Notes: a model not told the origin generated them from the sequence alone. Shown: positions 1 through 7,935, numbered from the stretch's first letter. The stretch is DNA of 24,319 nucleotides from CBCPMX01 sp965120355 (GCA_965120355.1 CBCPMX010000027.1:1-24319), one strand, 5' to 3'. Made by a program: numbers and translations.

Positions 1-34
1 AGGGGGGGAAAAAGGGGGGGAAGTGTGGGTGGGG

Positions 35-66
35 AAAAAGCCGGGAGGGGGAAAACCCAGCCGGCT
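35..66 (-). terminator. Rho-independent terminator of the beta-helix gene
   Basis: Read on the minus strand, AGCCGG pairs with CCGGCT (plus positions 61-66 with 39-44), with an inner GGG/CCC pairing, followed by a T-run (plus 35-39). It lies about 60 bases past the stop of the minus-strand gene ending at 124. The outermost bases 1-60 are G-runs of very low complexity, so the context may be affected by contig-edge sequence quality. Confidence 0.55.
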
Positions 67-123
67 CCCCCCCCGCTTAGCTTATCAGTTCTTGAAATGG
101 TTCTGCGGCGCTCCGTTCTGTCC

Positions 124-1995
124 TTACTGGACGGACAGCACAATCTGCCCCTTATATGTGCCGGGCGCAATGGGCGTCTCCACGCCGTCCACCGTCATGG
201 AAACCGCCTTGCCTGCCGGAGCCTGCACCTGCGCGCCGGGCTCCAGAGTCAAGCTGGTCAGATAGCTCTGGCCAGTGACGGTCCAGGCAGACTTAGCGTC
301 CAGACTCACCAGCACGCCGTTGTTGACCGCAGGGCAAGGCGTATTGGTGACCATGCCCAGCTGATAGTAGTCAGCCTTGGTGATATGCTTCTGGCCATGT
401 ACCGCCTTGGATGCGGAAATGACGCCGGTCACCTGGGTGCTGCGGAAGGTCAGAATCAGGTTCACCGGGACTTCTGTGGATTTGCCCGGCTCCGGCATGC
501 CGCCCATGGGCGGCATCTCGCCCTCGGGGGGCGGGCCGTCCATCTCCGAACCGCCGGGGCCTTCCGGCGCGCCATGGCCATCAGGGCCCTCATCGTGATG
601 CATGGCAGGCATGACCATACCCACGCCCTGCCGGTTGGTGGTACCGTTGTAAAAGTCGCCTTCAACCGTCATATTCTCAAAGGTGGCCTGCGCGTCGGTC
701 AGCAGCTTTTCCACCGGGTATCCAAACAGAATGGCCTCGTGGTAGTTGGGGTTGGCGGGATCGTGCCCCTCCACAGGAACAGGGACTTCCGTATCCACAT
801 CCACACCCTCACCGGCAAGGCCAGGATCGTCCAGATCGATCATCTGGAGGATGACCTTGTTTTTGGCATTGAGGACAGAGTCTTTTACCTGGATATTGGG
901 ATAGCAGCCCTTAATCAGGAACGGCGCCATCTCGGTATTGAAGGTGGCATGGTCCAAAATCAGCTCGCCGCCCTGGTTCTGATGCCACATAACGCCGAAG
1001 CGCTTGGAATTGACCACGGTACCGTTGATGAACCGGCCGGAGGCATACTCGTTGGCCGCCACCAGCGCGTAGTCCGGGACGTTGATGACGGTGTTGTCAA
1101 AGGTGTTCCGGCAGGAGCCGATGGTATAGGAGCCATAGCCGCTCTCGCCAAACAGGTCCACCTCACAGTTTTTCGTGTCCAGCGTCACAGTGTAGTCGCC
1201 CAGCTTGTCGGGGGAATCCACGCCGTCGGTGGACAGGACGCCCCAGCCCTCGGCGCGGATTTTGGAATTCTCGTAGGTCACATGCCCGCGGCCCACTACA
1301 TTCGTAGCCCGGTTGTTGCCGGTCAGGCCCAGCACCCACGGCACGCCAAACATGCCGCGTCCAATGGCCGCTTTGGCCGCTTCCACCTGGGCCTCGCTGC
1401 CGCCCAGGGCTTCAATGTCGGCATTCTTCACGGTCAAATGAGCCGTACCGCCCACTACCACGGCGTTGCGGATCACGCCCGCGTTGCGGACCTTCAGGCC
1501 GTCTACGGTCACGTCGGCGTCGCCGCAGGCCACCAGAGCCGTACCGATACCGGCGAAGTCGTTGCCGCCAAAGCCGTTCATCGTCACATCCAGGTCCTTG
1601 ATCTCGTACTTTCCGCCGTCCACGATGACGCCGGTGAACATGGGGCCCTGTGACTCGATCTTGAGATCTTTGGCCGAAGCGCCATCATAACTGCCGCCCT
1701 GCAAAGCGGCTGTGACGGACCGCTCCGGGACCACCTGGCCGTCCTTGATGTACAGCGCGGCACGATAGCCTTCCGCCCGCTGGTGCTCAACAGGCGTTTG
1801 ATAGTCCTCCGTCACGGTCAAAACAGCATTTTTGTATTCACCAGGAACGGCGGCAGTCTCCACACCGTCCACCGTCAGGGTGACCATCTTTCCCTCCGGA
1901 GCCTTGATGCCAGCCCCCTCCGCAATGGTCAGAGTGTCCAGCGCCGTGGATTCCTCCACCAACCAGTCTTCTCCACCCGCGATGATCTTGTTCAT
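124..1995 (-). CDS. Large right-handed beta-helix repeat protein with duplicated end modules, no signal peptide
   Basis: A 623-residue protein. The middle (about residues 80-460) is made of short beta-strand/turn units rich in Asn, Gly, Val and Asp (for example FDNTVINVP, LDTKNCEVDLFG, LDHATFNTEM), typical of right-handed parallel beta-helix (pectate-lyase-like) folds; I see no polysaccharide-lyase catalytic motif. Residues 10-63 and 570-623 are copies of one 54-residue module (23 identical positions, sharing TVDGVET and PG-YK), so the helix is capped at both ends by the same unit. Residues about 462-505 form a Met/His/Pro/Gly/Glu-rich insert. The N-terminus (MNKIIAGGEDW) has no hydrophobic segment, and there is no LPXTG or transmembrane tail, so export is not evident. 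The ATG is preceded by AAGGAG (plus 2006-2011) at 10 bases. Transcribed alone, divergent from the lipoprotein gene. Function unknown; adhesin-like or carbohydrate-binding roles are possible. Confidence 0.8.
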   Translation of the reverse strand: MNKIIAGGEDWLVEESTALDTLTIAEGAGIKAPEGKMVTLTVDGVETAAVPGEYKNAVLTVTEDYQTPVEHQRAEGYRAALYIKDGQVVPERSVTAALQGGSYDGASAKDLKIESQGPMFTGVIVDGGKYEIKDLDVTMNGFGGNDFAGIGTALVACGDADVTVDGLKVRNAGVIRNAVVVGGTAHLTVKNADIEALGGSEAQVEAAKAAIGRGMFGVPWVLGLTGNNRATNVVGRGHVTYENSKIRAEGWGVLSTDGVDSPDKLGDYTVTLDTKNCEVDLFGESGYGSYTIGSCRNTFDNTVINVPDYALVAANEYASGRFINGTVVNSKRFGVMWHQNQGGELILDHATFNTEMAPFLIKGCYPNIQVKDSVLNAKNKVILQMIDLDDPGLAGEGVDVDTEVPVPVEGHDPANPNYHEAILFGYPVEKLLTDAQATFENMTVEGDFYNGTTNRQGVGMVMPAMHHDEGPDGHGAPEGPGGSEMDGPPPEGEMPPMGGMPEPGKSTEVPVNLILTFRSTQVTGVISASKAVHGQKHITKADYYQLGMVTNTPCPAVNNGVLVSLDAKSAWTVTGQSYLTSLTLEPGAQVQAPAGKAVSMTVDGVETPIAPGTYKGQIVLSVQ

Positions 1996-2005
1996 GCATA
2001 CGTCA

Positions 2006-2072
2006 CTCCTTTTCCGCCCGCAGACTGCGGGCTATGTAACTCGATTATATCACAAAAAGCTATGAATGAACA
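2006..2072 (-). promoter_or_regulatory. Promoter and 5' leader of the beta-helix gene
   Basis: On the minus strand a perfect TATAAT -10 box lies at plus 2044-2049, with a poor -35 match (TGTTCA, plus 2067-2072) 17 bases upstream. The leader contains a 7-bp inverted repeat with a single central base (CCCGCAG A CTGCGGG, plus 2017-2031) and the AAGGAG ribosome site at 2006-2011. The hairpin sits just before the ribosome site and could affect initiation or bind a regulator; this is inference. Confidence 0.55.
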
Positions 2073-2115
2073 GTGCATCTTTGCACATCGGGCTTGCACA
2101 AATGCTAAATTTCTA

Positions 2116-2145
2116 TTGAAAACCATTTATAAAACATGTTATACT
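2116..2145 (+). promoter_or_regulatory. Sigma-A promoter of the lipoprotein gene
   Basis: TTGAAA at 2116-2121 and TATACT at 2140-2145, spaced 18 bases (17 if TTATAC is taken), about 45 bases before the chosen ATG. It is back to back with the promoter of the beta-helix gene. Confidence 0.6.
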
Positions 2146-2190
2146 GAAAATGGGTGTCAGCACAGTATTTTGGATTGGTGGTGGCGAGAT

Positions 2191-3090
2191 ATGGAAATGG
2201 CGCGCAAGTGTGCAAAGCATCTTCGATCAACTCCTATTTTGGCATCTCCGCCTATACCGGATAAGCGGCCCGTAGCCCTGTTTCACCGCCTGTTCCGGCT
2301 GCTTTTCCTGACGGTATGCCTGCTGCTTTTCTCCGGCTGCAGCCAGACGGAGGCGCTTCCTGCTGCCTCTGTGGCAGACGAGTCGCCCACTGTGGAATCC
2401 ACGTCAGAGGCGTCTTCCCCCGTGACAGAAGCGCCGCAGCCGGATCCCGCAATCACTTCCAGCGAAGAGGTTCCCGAAGCGGAAACGCCCGAAGAGGAAC
2501 CCGGCAATTCCGCCGAGCCGGAGCAAAACGCCGAGCCGAAAAGCTATACGAACACCGAATTGGATAGCATCCTCACCAAGTTGGCGACAGCTATGAACCG
2601 CGTAATTCGGGATAATAGCAAAGCCATCAAAGACGGCGAAACAGAGTTTGTGGTAACTTTTTACACCACTCGTATGCAAATTGATTCAGATCGAAGCCGG
2701 ATTGTCATCTCTGTCTTTGAGTTGACGGAGGGAAAGGTCCAGAGTTTTGTGGAACTGTGCGAAGAACCGGAGGCTCTGGTGTTTGAAGACGACAGCGGAT
2801 ATTCCTATACCGGCCGCATTCTGGATCCCGGCCAGTGGAAAAGCAACAGCGGAGACCGCATCGTCTGGCTGGAGGCGGTGGAGGGGCTGCCGTGGCCCTT
2901 CGACATCGACCCCGGCGGTGACAACCGGATGAAGCTGTTCCTGAGCTATACGGAGGAAATGGCCCAATGGTTCGAGGACAACGGCCCCCTGGAGGAAGGG
3001 CAGCTGATCACTGTCTACGGCTCAGAAAGCTTTCAAGTGACCTCTCCGCCTGCACACAGGCCGTTCCGCATCGAACGGTATGAAGGCTAA
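2191..3090 (+). CDS. Unknown secreted lipoprotein
   Basis: About 299 residues. A hydrophobic stretch (about residues 34-47, FRLLFLTVCLLLFSGC) ends in a lipobox LFSGC, so Cys50 is the expected lipidated residue after signal peptidase II cleavage. The preceding N-region is unusually long for a lipoprotein (about 33 residues), which makes the start uncertain: ATG at 2191 or 2197 fits the promoter at 2116-2145, and an upstream in-frame opening to 1783 is rejected because it would precede the promoter. Residues about 51-115 are a Ser/Thr/Glu/Pro-rich linker typical of lipoproteins tethered to the membrane. The C-terminal 180 residues are a folded domain of alternating acidic and aromatic segments that I cannot assign to a family. 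It is followed by a strong terminator and is transcribed alone. Confidence 0.7.
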   Translation: MEMARKCAKHLRSTPILASPPIPDKRPVALFHRLFRLLFLTVCLLLFSGCSQTEALPAASVADESPTVESTSEASSPVTEAPQPDPAITSSEEVPEAETPEEEPGNSAEPEQNAEPKSYTNTELDSILTKLATAMNRVIRDNSKAIKDGETEFVVTFYTTRMQIDSDRSRIVISVFELTEGKVQSFVELCEEPEALVFEDDSGYSYTGRILDPGQWKSNSGDRIVWLEAVEGLPWPFDIDPGGDNRMKLFLSYTEEMAQWFEDNGPLEEGQLITVYGSESFQVTSPPAHRPFRIERYEG

Positions 3091-3107
3091 AATAAATTCA
3101 GCCAATT

Positions 3108-3137
3108 GCCCGGCCGCAATGGCCGGGCAGCTTTTTT
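3108..3137 (+). terminator. Rho-independent terminator after the lipoprotein gene
   Basis: Perfect 8-bp stem GCCCGGCC (3108-3115) with GGCCGGGC (3121-3128), a 5-base loop, then AGC and six T (3132-3137). It starts 18 bases after the stop codon. Confidence 0.9.
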
Positions 3138-3170
3138 GCAGCAGCTCTGTGTCCCTTTTCGAAGGAACAG

Positions 3171-3208
3171 GTTACATTTTGACCACGAATTTGTCATCAA
3201 AATGTAAC
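3171..3208 (+). promoter_or_regulatory. 12-bp inverted repeat containing a WalR-like box, upstream of the amidase promoter
   Basis: Perfect inverted repeat GTTACATTTTGA (3171-3182) / TCAAAATGTAAC (3197-3208), 14-base spacer. The right arm includes TGTCAT-CAAAA-TGTAAC (3192-3208), one base off the published WalR direct-repeat pattern TGTWAH-N5-TGTWAH. It ends 9 bases before the -35 box, a usual place for a response-regulator activator. WalR controls peptidoglycan hydrolases in Firmicutes, which fits the amidase downstream. Other OmpR-family regulators (PhoB/PhoP-like) bind similar direct repeats. Confidence 0.45.
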
Positions 3209-3217
3209 AAAAGACAC

Positions 3218-3246
3218 TTTACGGCGCTGGGCAAGTATGGTACAAT
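3218..3246 (+). promoter_or_regulatory. Promoter of the amidase gene
   Basis: TTTACG (3218-3223), 17-base spacer, TACAAT (3241-3246). The weak -35 agrees with activation from the adjacent inverted repeat at 3171-3208. The leader to the ATG is about 50 bases. Confidence 0.6.
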
Positions 3247-3301
3247 ACAGGAGTTGACATAATCGGACAAGCCTCGTCTTGTTTCGGAAAGGATACTCGC
3301 C

Positions 3302-4891
3302 ATGAGACGTGTTTTTACCCTGTTTTGCCTGCTCCTCACCGCCGTTTTTTTGTCCGCCGGCGCCCTTGCGGCGGATACCGCTACGGTCTATCTCTATTCC
3401 CAATCCAGCGGTCAGTATGAGGCCGCCACCGCCGGCACCGCCTCCCTGGAAATTGACGGCGAGGCTGTGGTCACAGATGTGGATCCTTTCATTCTCAACG
3501 GGCGAACCCTGGTGCCGGTTCGGGTCGTTTCAGAAAATCTGGGGGCGGAGGTGGACTGGAACGCTGCCACCCAGCAGGTCACCATTACGACGGAAGAAAA
3601 GACCATCGTTCTGACCATTGGCAGCGCCATTGCGCAGGTCAACGGGCAGTCTGTCACCCTGCCGGACGGCGTGGCCCCCACCCTGGTCTGGGTGGACGGC
3701 GGCGCGCGCACCATGGTTCCGGTTCGCTTTGTCTCCGAGCAGCTGGGTGCGGAGGTAGACTGGGACAATAATACCCGCACCGTCATCATCACCCCTGCCA
3801 AGCCCTCCGGCCAGATTCTGTCGATCACCCAACAGGGAAATCAGATTTTGGTGGAGACAGACGGCGCCATGGAGCCCTCCGTCTTTTCCCTGACGGACCG
3901 TCTGGTGGTAGATCTGCCGGGTATGGTGCTCACCGGCGCACCCGGCGGCCAATTGGATCTGACCGGTCTGGCCGCCTCAGCCCTGCGCTACAGCCAATAT
4001 GACACAGGCTACACCGGCTATGACCGGGTAGTGCGGCTGGTCTTTGACCTGAAAGATGGCGCCTCCGCCGACGATGTCTCCATTTCCTGGGACGGTACTA
4101 CACTGGTCTGTACGCTGACCACCTCCGATGATGCACAGATTGTCCAGATTTCCGATGAATCCGCCAGCTCCGGCGATGATCTGCCCACAGACGAGCTGCC
4201 TGACGAAAGCGGCGCGCTCCTGACCGGCGATGAAGAGGATCCGGAGGAACCGGCATTTTCCGGCAGCCAGGAGTCCTCCGCTGTTTCCGACGCCAGCGAT
4301 GCGCTGCCTTCCGACACCTGGGGCGATATCGTCCTGGATCCCAGCCGCACCTCCATTCTCCTGGACGCCGGACATGGCGGCAGCGACCCCGGCTGTCAGT
4401 ACTACGGCGCAGATGAACGGGATATCACGCTCGCTGTAACTCTGGAGTTGGGCAGCATTCTGGAGGATATGGGGTATCAGGTGCTGTACACCCGCACCGA
4501 TGATACTTATATTTCCCTGACTGACCGGTCTGACATGGCCAATCAGCTGGGCGTCACGCTTTTTGTCAGCGTCCATGTCAATGCCGCTGAGAACACCGAT
4601 GCCAACGGCATTGAAACATATTACTGGACCGAAGGTACTGCCGATGAGCAGCTTTTGGCCACCCTGGTACATCAAGCCCTGCTGGAAGCCACCGGCGCCA
4701 ACGACCGCGGTGTCCGCACCGCAAACTACTGGGTCTGCCGGAAAACAGACATGCCCGCCATTTTGGTGGAAACCGGGTTCTTGAGCAATTACAGTGAATG
4801 GGCCAATCTCACCAATGCCAGCTATCAGCATCAATTGGCCCAGGGCATCGCCAACGGTGTGGATGCATTCCTGCGGCAATATCTATCCTGA
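3302..4891 (+). CDS. Secreted N-acetylmuramoyl-L-alanine amidase (stalk domains, AMIN, Amidase_3)
   Basis: A 529-residue exported zinc amidase that would cleave the bond between MurNAc and L-Ala of peptidoglycan. Residues 1-23 are a signal peptide with an ALA-AD cleavage site. Two copper-amine-oxidase-N-type stalk repeats follow (about 45-100 and 108-163; shared signature TxVPVRxxSExLGAEVDW), then an AMIN-like beta domain (about 168-275), an acidic Ser/Asp/Glu linker (about 276-350), and the Amidase_3 catalytic domain (about 350-529). Expected zinc ligands are visible: His358 in DAGHGG, Glu372 in DERDIT and His425 in SVHVNA, with the catalytic Glu490 in VETGFLSN. All key residues are present, so it should be active. 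The ATG has AAAGGA 8 bases upstream. It stands alone between terminators; its promoter carries a possible WalR site. Likely roles are wall turnover, cell separation or sporulation. Confidence 0.93.
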   Translation: MRRVFTLFCLLLTAVFLSAGALAADTATVYLYSQSSGQYEAATAGTASLEIDGEAVVTDVDPFILNGRTLVPVRVVSENLGAEVDWNAATQQVTITTEEKTIVLTIGSAIAQVNGQSVTLPDGVAPTLVWVDGGARTMVPVRFVSEQLGAEVDWDNNTRTVIITPAKPSGQILSITQQGNQILVETDGAMEPSVFSLTDRLVVDLPGMVLTGAPGGQLDLTGLAASALRYSQYDTGYTGYDRVVRLVFDLKDGASADDVSISWDGTTLVCTLTTSDDAQIVQISDESASSGDDLPTDELPDESGALLTGDEEDPEEPAFSGSQESSAVSDASDALPSDTWGDIVLDPSRTSILLDAGHGGSDPGCQYYGADERDITLAVTLELGSILEDMGYQVLYTRTDDTYISLTDRSDMANQLGVTLFVSVHVNAAENTDANGIETYYWTEGTADEQLLATLVHQALLEATGANDRGVRTANYWVCRKTDMPAILVETGFLSNYSEWANLTNASYQHQLAQGIANGVDAFLRQYLS

Positions 4892-4897
4892 ATTACA

Positions 4898-4933
4898 GCG
4901 CACACGCCCCGCCTTCCGGCGGGGCGTGTGCGC
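4898..4933 (+). terminator. Perfect 16-bp hairpin after the amidase gene
   Basis: GCGCACACGCCCCGCC (4898-4913), loop TTCC, and exact complement (4918-4933), starting 7 bases past the stop. No real T-tract follows, so it may stabilise the mRNA 3' end or terminate inefficiently rather than act as a classic terminator. Confidence 0.65.
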
Positions 4934-5020
4934 TTCGTCCGAAACCTGCGAAGCGGCTGTCTGCGCTTGGCAGCCCTCCCGCGGGATTTTTCGGTTGCCT
5001 CCCACCTCCCCACAGGAGAC

Positions 5021-5092
5021 TACCGCATACGCGAAAAATGTGATACAATATACGAAAACAACCGCAGCGTTTTCCTGCGGAATATTTTGGAG
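5021..5092 (+). promoter_or_regulatory. Extended -10 promoter and ribosome site of the adh-aldh operon
   Basis: TGATACAAT gives an extended -10 (TGN plus TACAAT at 5044-5049); no good -35 is seen 17 bases upstream. The leader is about 45 bases and ends with GGAGGAAA before the ATG at 5101. No Rex-type palindrome is present here, unlike the second alcohol dehydrogenase. Confidence 0.5.
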
Positions 5093-5100
5093 GAAATGCC

Positions 5101-6285
5101 ATGCTCCCTGCGTATTACGAGTTTCAGAATTCGGCAAAGCTGCTGTCCGGCCGCTATGCCATTGACAACATCCCCTATGAGTTGAGCCGCCTGGAGGCTG
5201 AAAAGCCTATGCTCCTGTCCGATGCAGTGCTGCAGGAGCTGGGTACCATGGACATTGTGGCCAACGCGCTGAAGGCGGCCAACGTCACCATTGGCGCAGT
5301 ATTTACCGATATTCCCGCCGATTCATCGGTGGAGGTGGTCAACCAGGTGGCGGCGCTGTACCGCCAGAGCGGCTGCAACAGCATTGTCGCCGTAGGCGGC
5401 GGCTCCGTCATCGACACAGCCAAGGGTGCGCGGATGGTCCTGAGCCAGGACAGCGACGATATTTTGGCGCTCATGGGCTGTGAGACCCTGACCCGCGGCA
5501 AGCAGATTCCCTTTGTGGCCGTCCCCACCACCTCCGGCACCGGCTCTGAGGCCACAGAGGTGGCGGTGATTCGGAATCCGGAGCGGAAATTGAAGATGGA
5601 GTTTATCTCCCACTACCTGCTGCCCGACGTGGCGGTACTGGATCCGCGCATGACCCTGACGCTGCCGCCCAAGACCACTGCCGCCACCGGCATGGACGCC
5701 CTGTGCCACGCCATCGAAGGCTGCACCTGCCTGCAAAATAACCCGGTCAGCTTCGCCTACGGCACCGCGGCCATCGACCTGATCCGGGAGAACCTGGTCA
5801 AGGCCGTCACCAACGGCAAGGATGTGGACGCCCGTCAGGCCATGGCCAATGCCAGCTATCTGGCCGGAGCCTGCTTCTCCAACTCCATGGTGGGAATTGT
5901 CCACGCCATCGGGCACGCCCTGGGCGGGGTATGCCGGGTTCCCCACGGCGAGGCCATGGCCATTCTCCTCCCGGCCTGTATGGCCTACAATTTGGAGAAA
6001 TTGGACCGGGATTACGGCGAGCTGCTGCTTCATCTGGCCGGGCCGGAGGTCTACGCCGCCACGCCCCAGAGCCAGCGCGGGCAAAAAGCCATTGAAGCCG
6101 TGCGGGATTTGCGGCACACGCTCCACGAGTTGTGCGGTCTGCCGGAAACGCTGTCCCAGCGCGGCGTGGACAAAGCGGATTTCGACCGCGTCGCGCAGAC
6201 CGCCCTGGACGACGGAGCAATTATTGTCAATCCCAGAGCCGTGGGCATCGGCGATGTACAGAAAATTCTCGAAGAAGTGTATTGA
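5101..6285 (+). CDS. Iron-containing alcohol dehydrogenase (group III)
   Basis: A 394-residue cytoplasmic oxidoreductase interconverting alcohols and aldehydes with NAD(P). The dinucleotide motif GGGSVIDTAKG lies at about residues 98-108. The metal ligands known from FucO are all found: Asp199 and His203 in GMDALCHAIEG, His268 in VHAIGHALGG and His282 in VPHGEAM. Length is normal for the family. Start: ATG after GGAGGAAATGCC. It is first in a two-gene operon; the aldehyde dehydrogenase begins 13 bases downstream with its ribosome site directly after this stop. Together they could run aldehyde oxidation/reduction in either direction, for example removal of a diol- or sugar-derived aldehyde. 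The physiological substrate cannot be read from sequence. Confidence 0.92.
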   Translation: MLPAYYEFQNSAKLLSGRYAIDNIPYELSRLEAEKPMLLSDAVLQELGTMDIVANALKAANVTIGAVFTDIPADSSVEVVNQVAALYRQSGCNSIVAVGGGSVIDTAKGARMVLSQDSDDILALMGCETLTRGKQIPFVAVPTTSGTGSEATEVAVIRNPERKLKMEFISHYLLPDVAVLDPRMTLTLPPKTTAATGMDALCHAIEGCTCLQNNPVSFAYGTAAIDLIRENLVKAVTNGKDVDARQAMANASYLAGACFSNSMVGIVHAIGHALGGVCRVPHGEAMAILLPACMAYNLEKLDRDYGELLLHLAGPEVYAATPQSQRGQKAIEAVRDLRHTLHELCGLPETLSQRGVDKADFDRVAQTALDDGAIIVNPRAVGIGDVQKILEEVY

Positions 6286-6298
6286 AAGGAGGCGCCCC

Positions 6299-7663
6299 AT
6301 GGAAATCCAGGAATTGATTCAGGCGCAGCGGGCCTATTTCGCCACCGGCGCAACCCTCGATGTGAACGCACGCAAACAGGCCCTGGACGCTCTCTATCAG
6401 GCGCTGCTGCGGCGGGAGGACGACCTGAATGCCGCCCTGCGGGCCGACCTGAACAAGTCCCCCTTTGAAACATACATGACGGAAACCGGCATGGTGCTGT
6501 CGGAACTCCGCCATCTGAAAACCCATGTGGCCCGCTGGGCCAAGCCCCACCGGGTGCCGACGCCGCTGGCCCAGTTCCCCTCCCGCAGCTTTGAGCTGCA
6601 TGAACCATACGGCTGCGTGCTGATTATGGCTCCATGGAACTATCCGGTGCAGCTGGCGCTGGAGCCGCTGGCCGGCGCCATTGCCGGCGGAAACACCGCC
6701 ATTGTCAAGCCCTCGGCTTACGCCCCCGCCACATCCCACCTCCTGGCAGAAATTCTGGGGGAATTGTTCGATCCCGGCTTTGTGGCTGTGGTGGAAGGCG
6801 GCCGGGAGGAAAATAAGGCCCTGTTGGATCAGAAATTTGACTACATCTTCTTTACCGGCGGCGTCGCCACCGGCAAGGTGGTCATGGAAGCCGCCTCCCG
6901 TAATCTGACTCCGGTAACCCTGGAGCTGGGCGGCAAAAGCCCCTGCATCATCGACCAGACGGCGGATCTGAAGATTGCGGCCCGGCGGCTGGCCTTCGGC
7001 AAATTTTTGAACGCCGGTCAGACCTGCGTAGCGCCGGACTATCTGCTGGTGCACCGCAGTGTAAAGGATCAGGTGGTGTCGCTGTTGGAACAGGAGATTG
7101 CCGCCTTTTTCGGCCCGGACCCCCTGTCCTGTGAGAACCTGCCCAAGATCATCAACGAAAAGCACTTCCGCCGGGTCTGTGGTCTCATGGAAGGGGAGAC
7201 GGTCCTGCTGGGCGGGCAGAGCCGGGACGGGCGCATCGCGCCGACGGTGCTGGAGCTGAAAACCCCAGACTGTCCGATTATGCAGGAAGAGATCTTCGGG
7301 CCAGTACTGCCGGTACTGACCTATGAAAATTTACAGGAGGTTCTGGACTTTGTCTCTGCCCGGCCCAAGCCTCTGGCGCTGTATCTGTTTACCAGAGACA
7401 AGGCCACGGAGCAGACCGTTTTGAACCGTCTGTCCTTCGGCGGCGGCTGCGTCAACGACACCATTATCCATCTGGCCACCTCACACATGGGCTTCGGCGG
7501 CGTCGGAAACAGCGGCATGGGCAGTTATCACGGCAAATACTCCTTTGATACCTTCACCCATACCAAGAGCATTGTCAAAAAGGCCACCTGGCTGGATCTG
7601 CCCATGCGGTATCATCCGTATACAAAGTCCAACGAAAAACTGATGCGGATATTTTTGCGGTGA
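6299..7663 (+). CDS. Class 3 (ALDH3-type) aldehyde dehydrogenase
   Basis: A 454-residue NAD(P)-dependent aldehyde dehydrogenase. Seen directly: APWNYPVQL and the Lys of IVKPSAYAP for cofactor binding, FFTGGVATGK in the Rossmann part, Glu209 in LELGGKSP and the nucleophile Cys243 in NAGQTCVAPDY, and EEIFGPVLP. The two catalytic residues fall at the same numbers as in mammalian ALDH3A1, and the protein has the short ALDH3 length rather than the about 490 residues of ALDH1/2. The C-terminus ends in a basic tail (KSNEKLMRIFLR). The ATG at 6299 follows AAAGGAGG by 7 bases; an opening further upstream in this frame overlaps the dehydrogenase and is ignored. It is second in the operon with the iron alcohol dehydrogenase. 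Probable role: oxidation of medium-chain or aromatic aldehydes, or detoxification. Confidence 0.93.
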   Translation: MEIQELIQAQRAYFATGATLDVNARKQALDALYQALLRREDDLNAALRADLNKSPFETYMTETGMVLSELRHLKTHVARWAKPHRVPTPLAQFPSRSFELHEPYGCVLIMAPWNYPVQLALEPLAGAIAGGNTAIVKPSAYAPATSHLLAEILGELFDPGFVAVVEGGREENKALLDQKFDYIFFTGGVATGKVVMEAASRNLTPVTLELGGKSPCIIDQTADLKIAARRLAFGKFLNAGQTCVAPDYLLVHRSVKDQVVSLLEQEIAAFFGPDPLSCENLPKIINEKHFRRVCGLMEGETVLLGGQSRDGRIAPTVLELKTPDCPIMQEEIFGPVLPVLTYENLQEVLDFVSARPKPLALYLFTRDKATEQTVLNRLSFGGGCVNDTIIHLATSHMGFGGVGNSGMGSYHGKYSFDTFTHTKSIVKKATWLDLPMRYHPYTKSNEKLMRIFLR

Positions 7664-7935
7664 AGCACCGTATGGCATTCTGTTCTGGAACCCCGGTGCA
7701 CGAATCTCAAACACAGCACCGGGTGCGGGCAGCCAGCGCAGACCCCTTCCTGCGTTCCGGAGCTTGCCTGTGTTTGTGATGCGCACTGAGCGCGGGAAGG
7801 GGGCGCGCATGTGGGCTGGCCCAGCCCACGCGCTCCTGCGTGCATGGCCGCGCCGCTGAAACCGGGCTGGCAGAAGTGCCCTCGCCCGGGCAATTGAAAT
7901 CCTATTGATGAAAAATGCGACGGACCGCTTGGGAG

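Noticed and set aside
25..1653. Long plus-strand open frame of 542 codons opposite the beta-helix gene
   Set aside because: It is a shadow of the minus-strand gene: composition is His/Gly/Arg-rich, with no ribosome site and no recognisable domain, while the opposite strand has a clear fold, promoter and ribosome site.
3977..4879. 300-codon minus-strand frame inside the amidase gene
   Set aside because: Antisense shadow of a gene with signal peptide, domains and catalytic residues all on the plus strand.
5021..5100. Redox operator in front of the first alcohol dehydrogenase
   Set aside because: No TTGTNAA/TTNACAA palindrome is present between the terminator hairpin of the amidase and the ATG.
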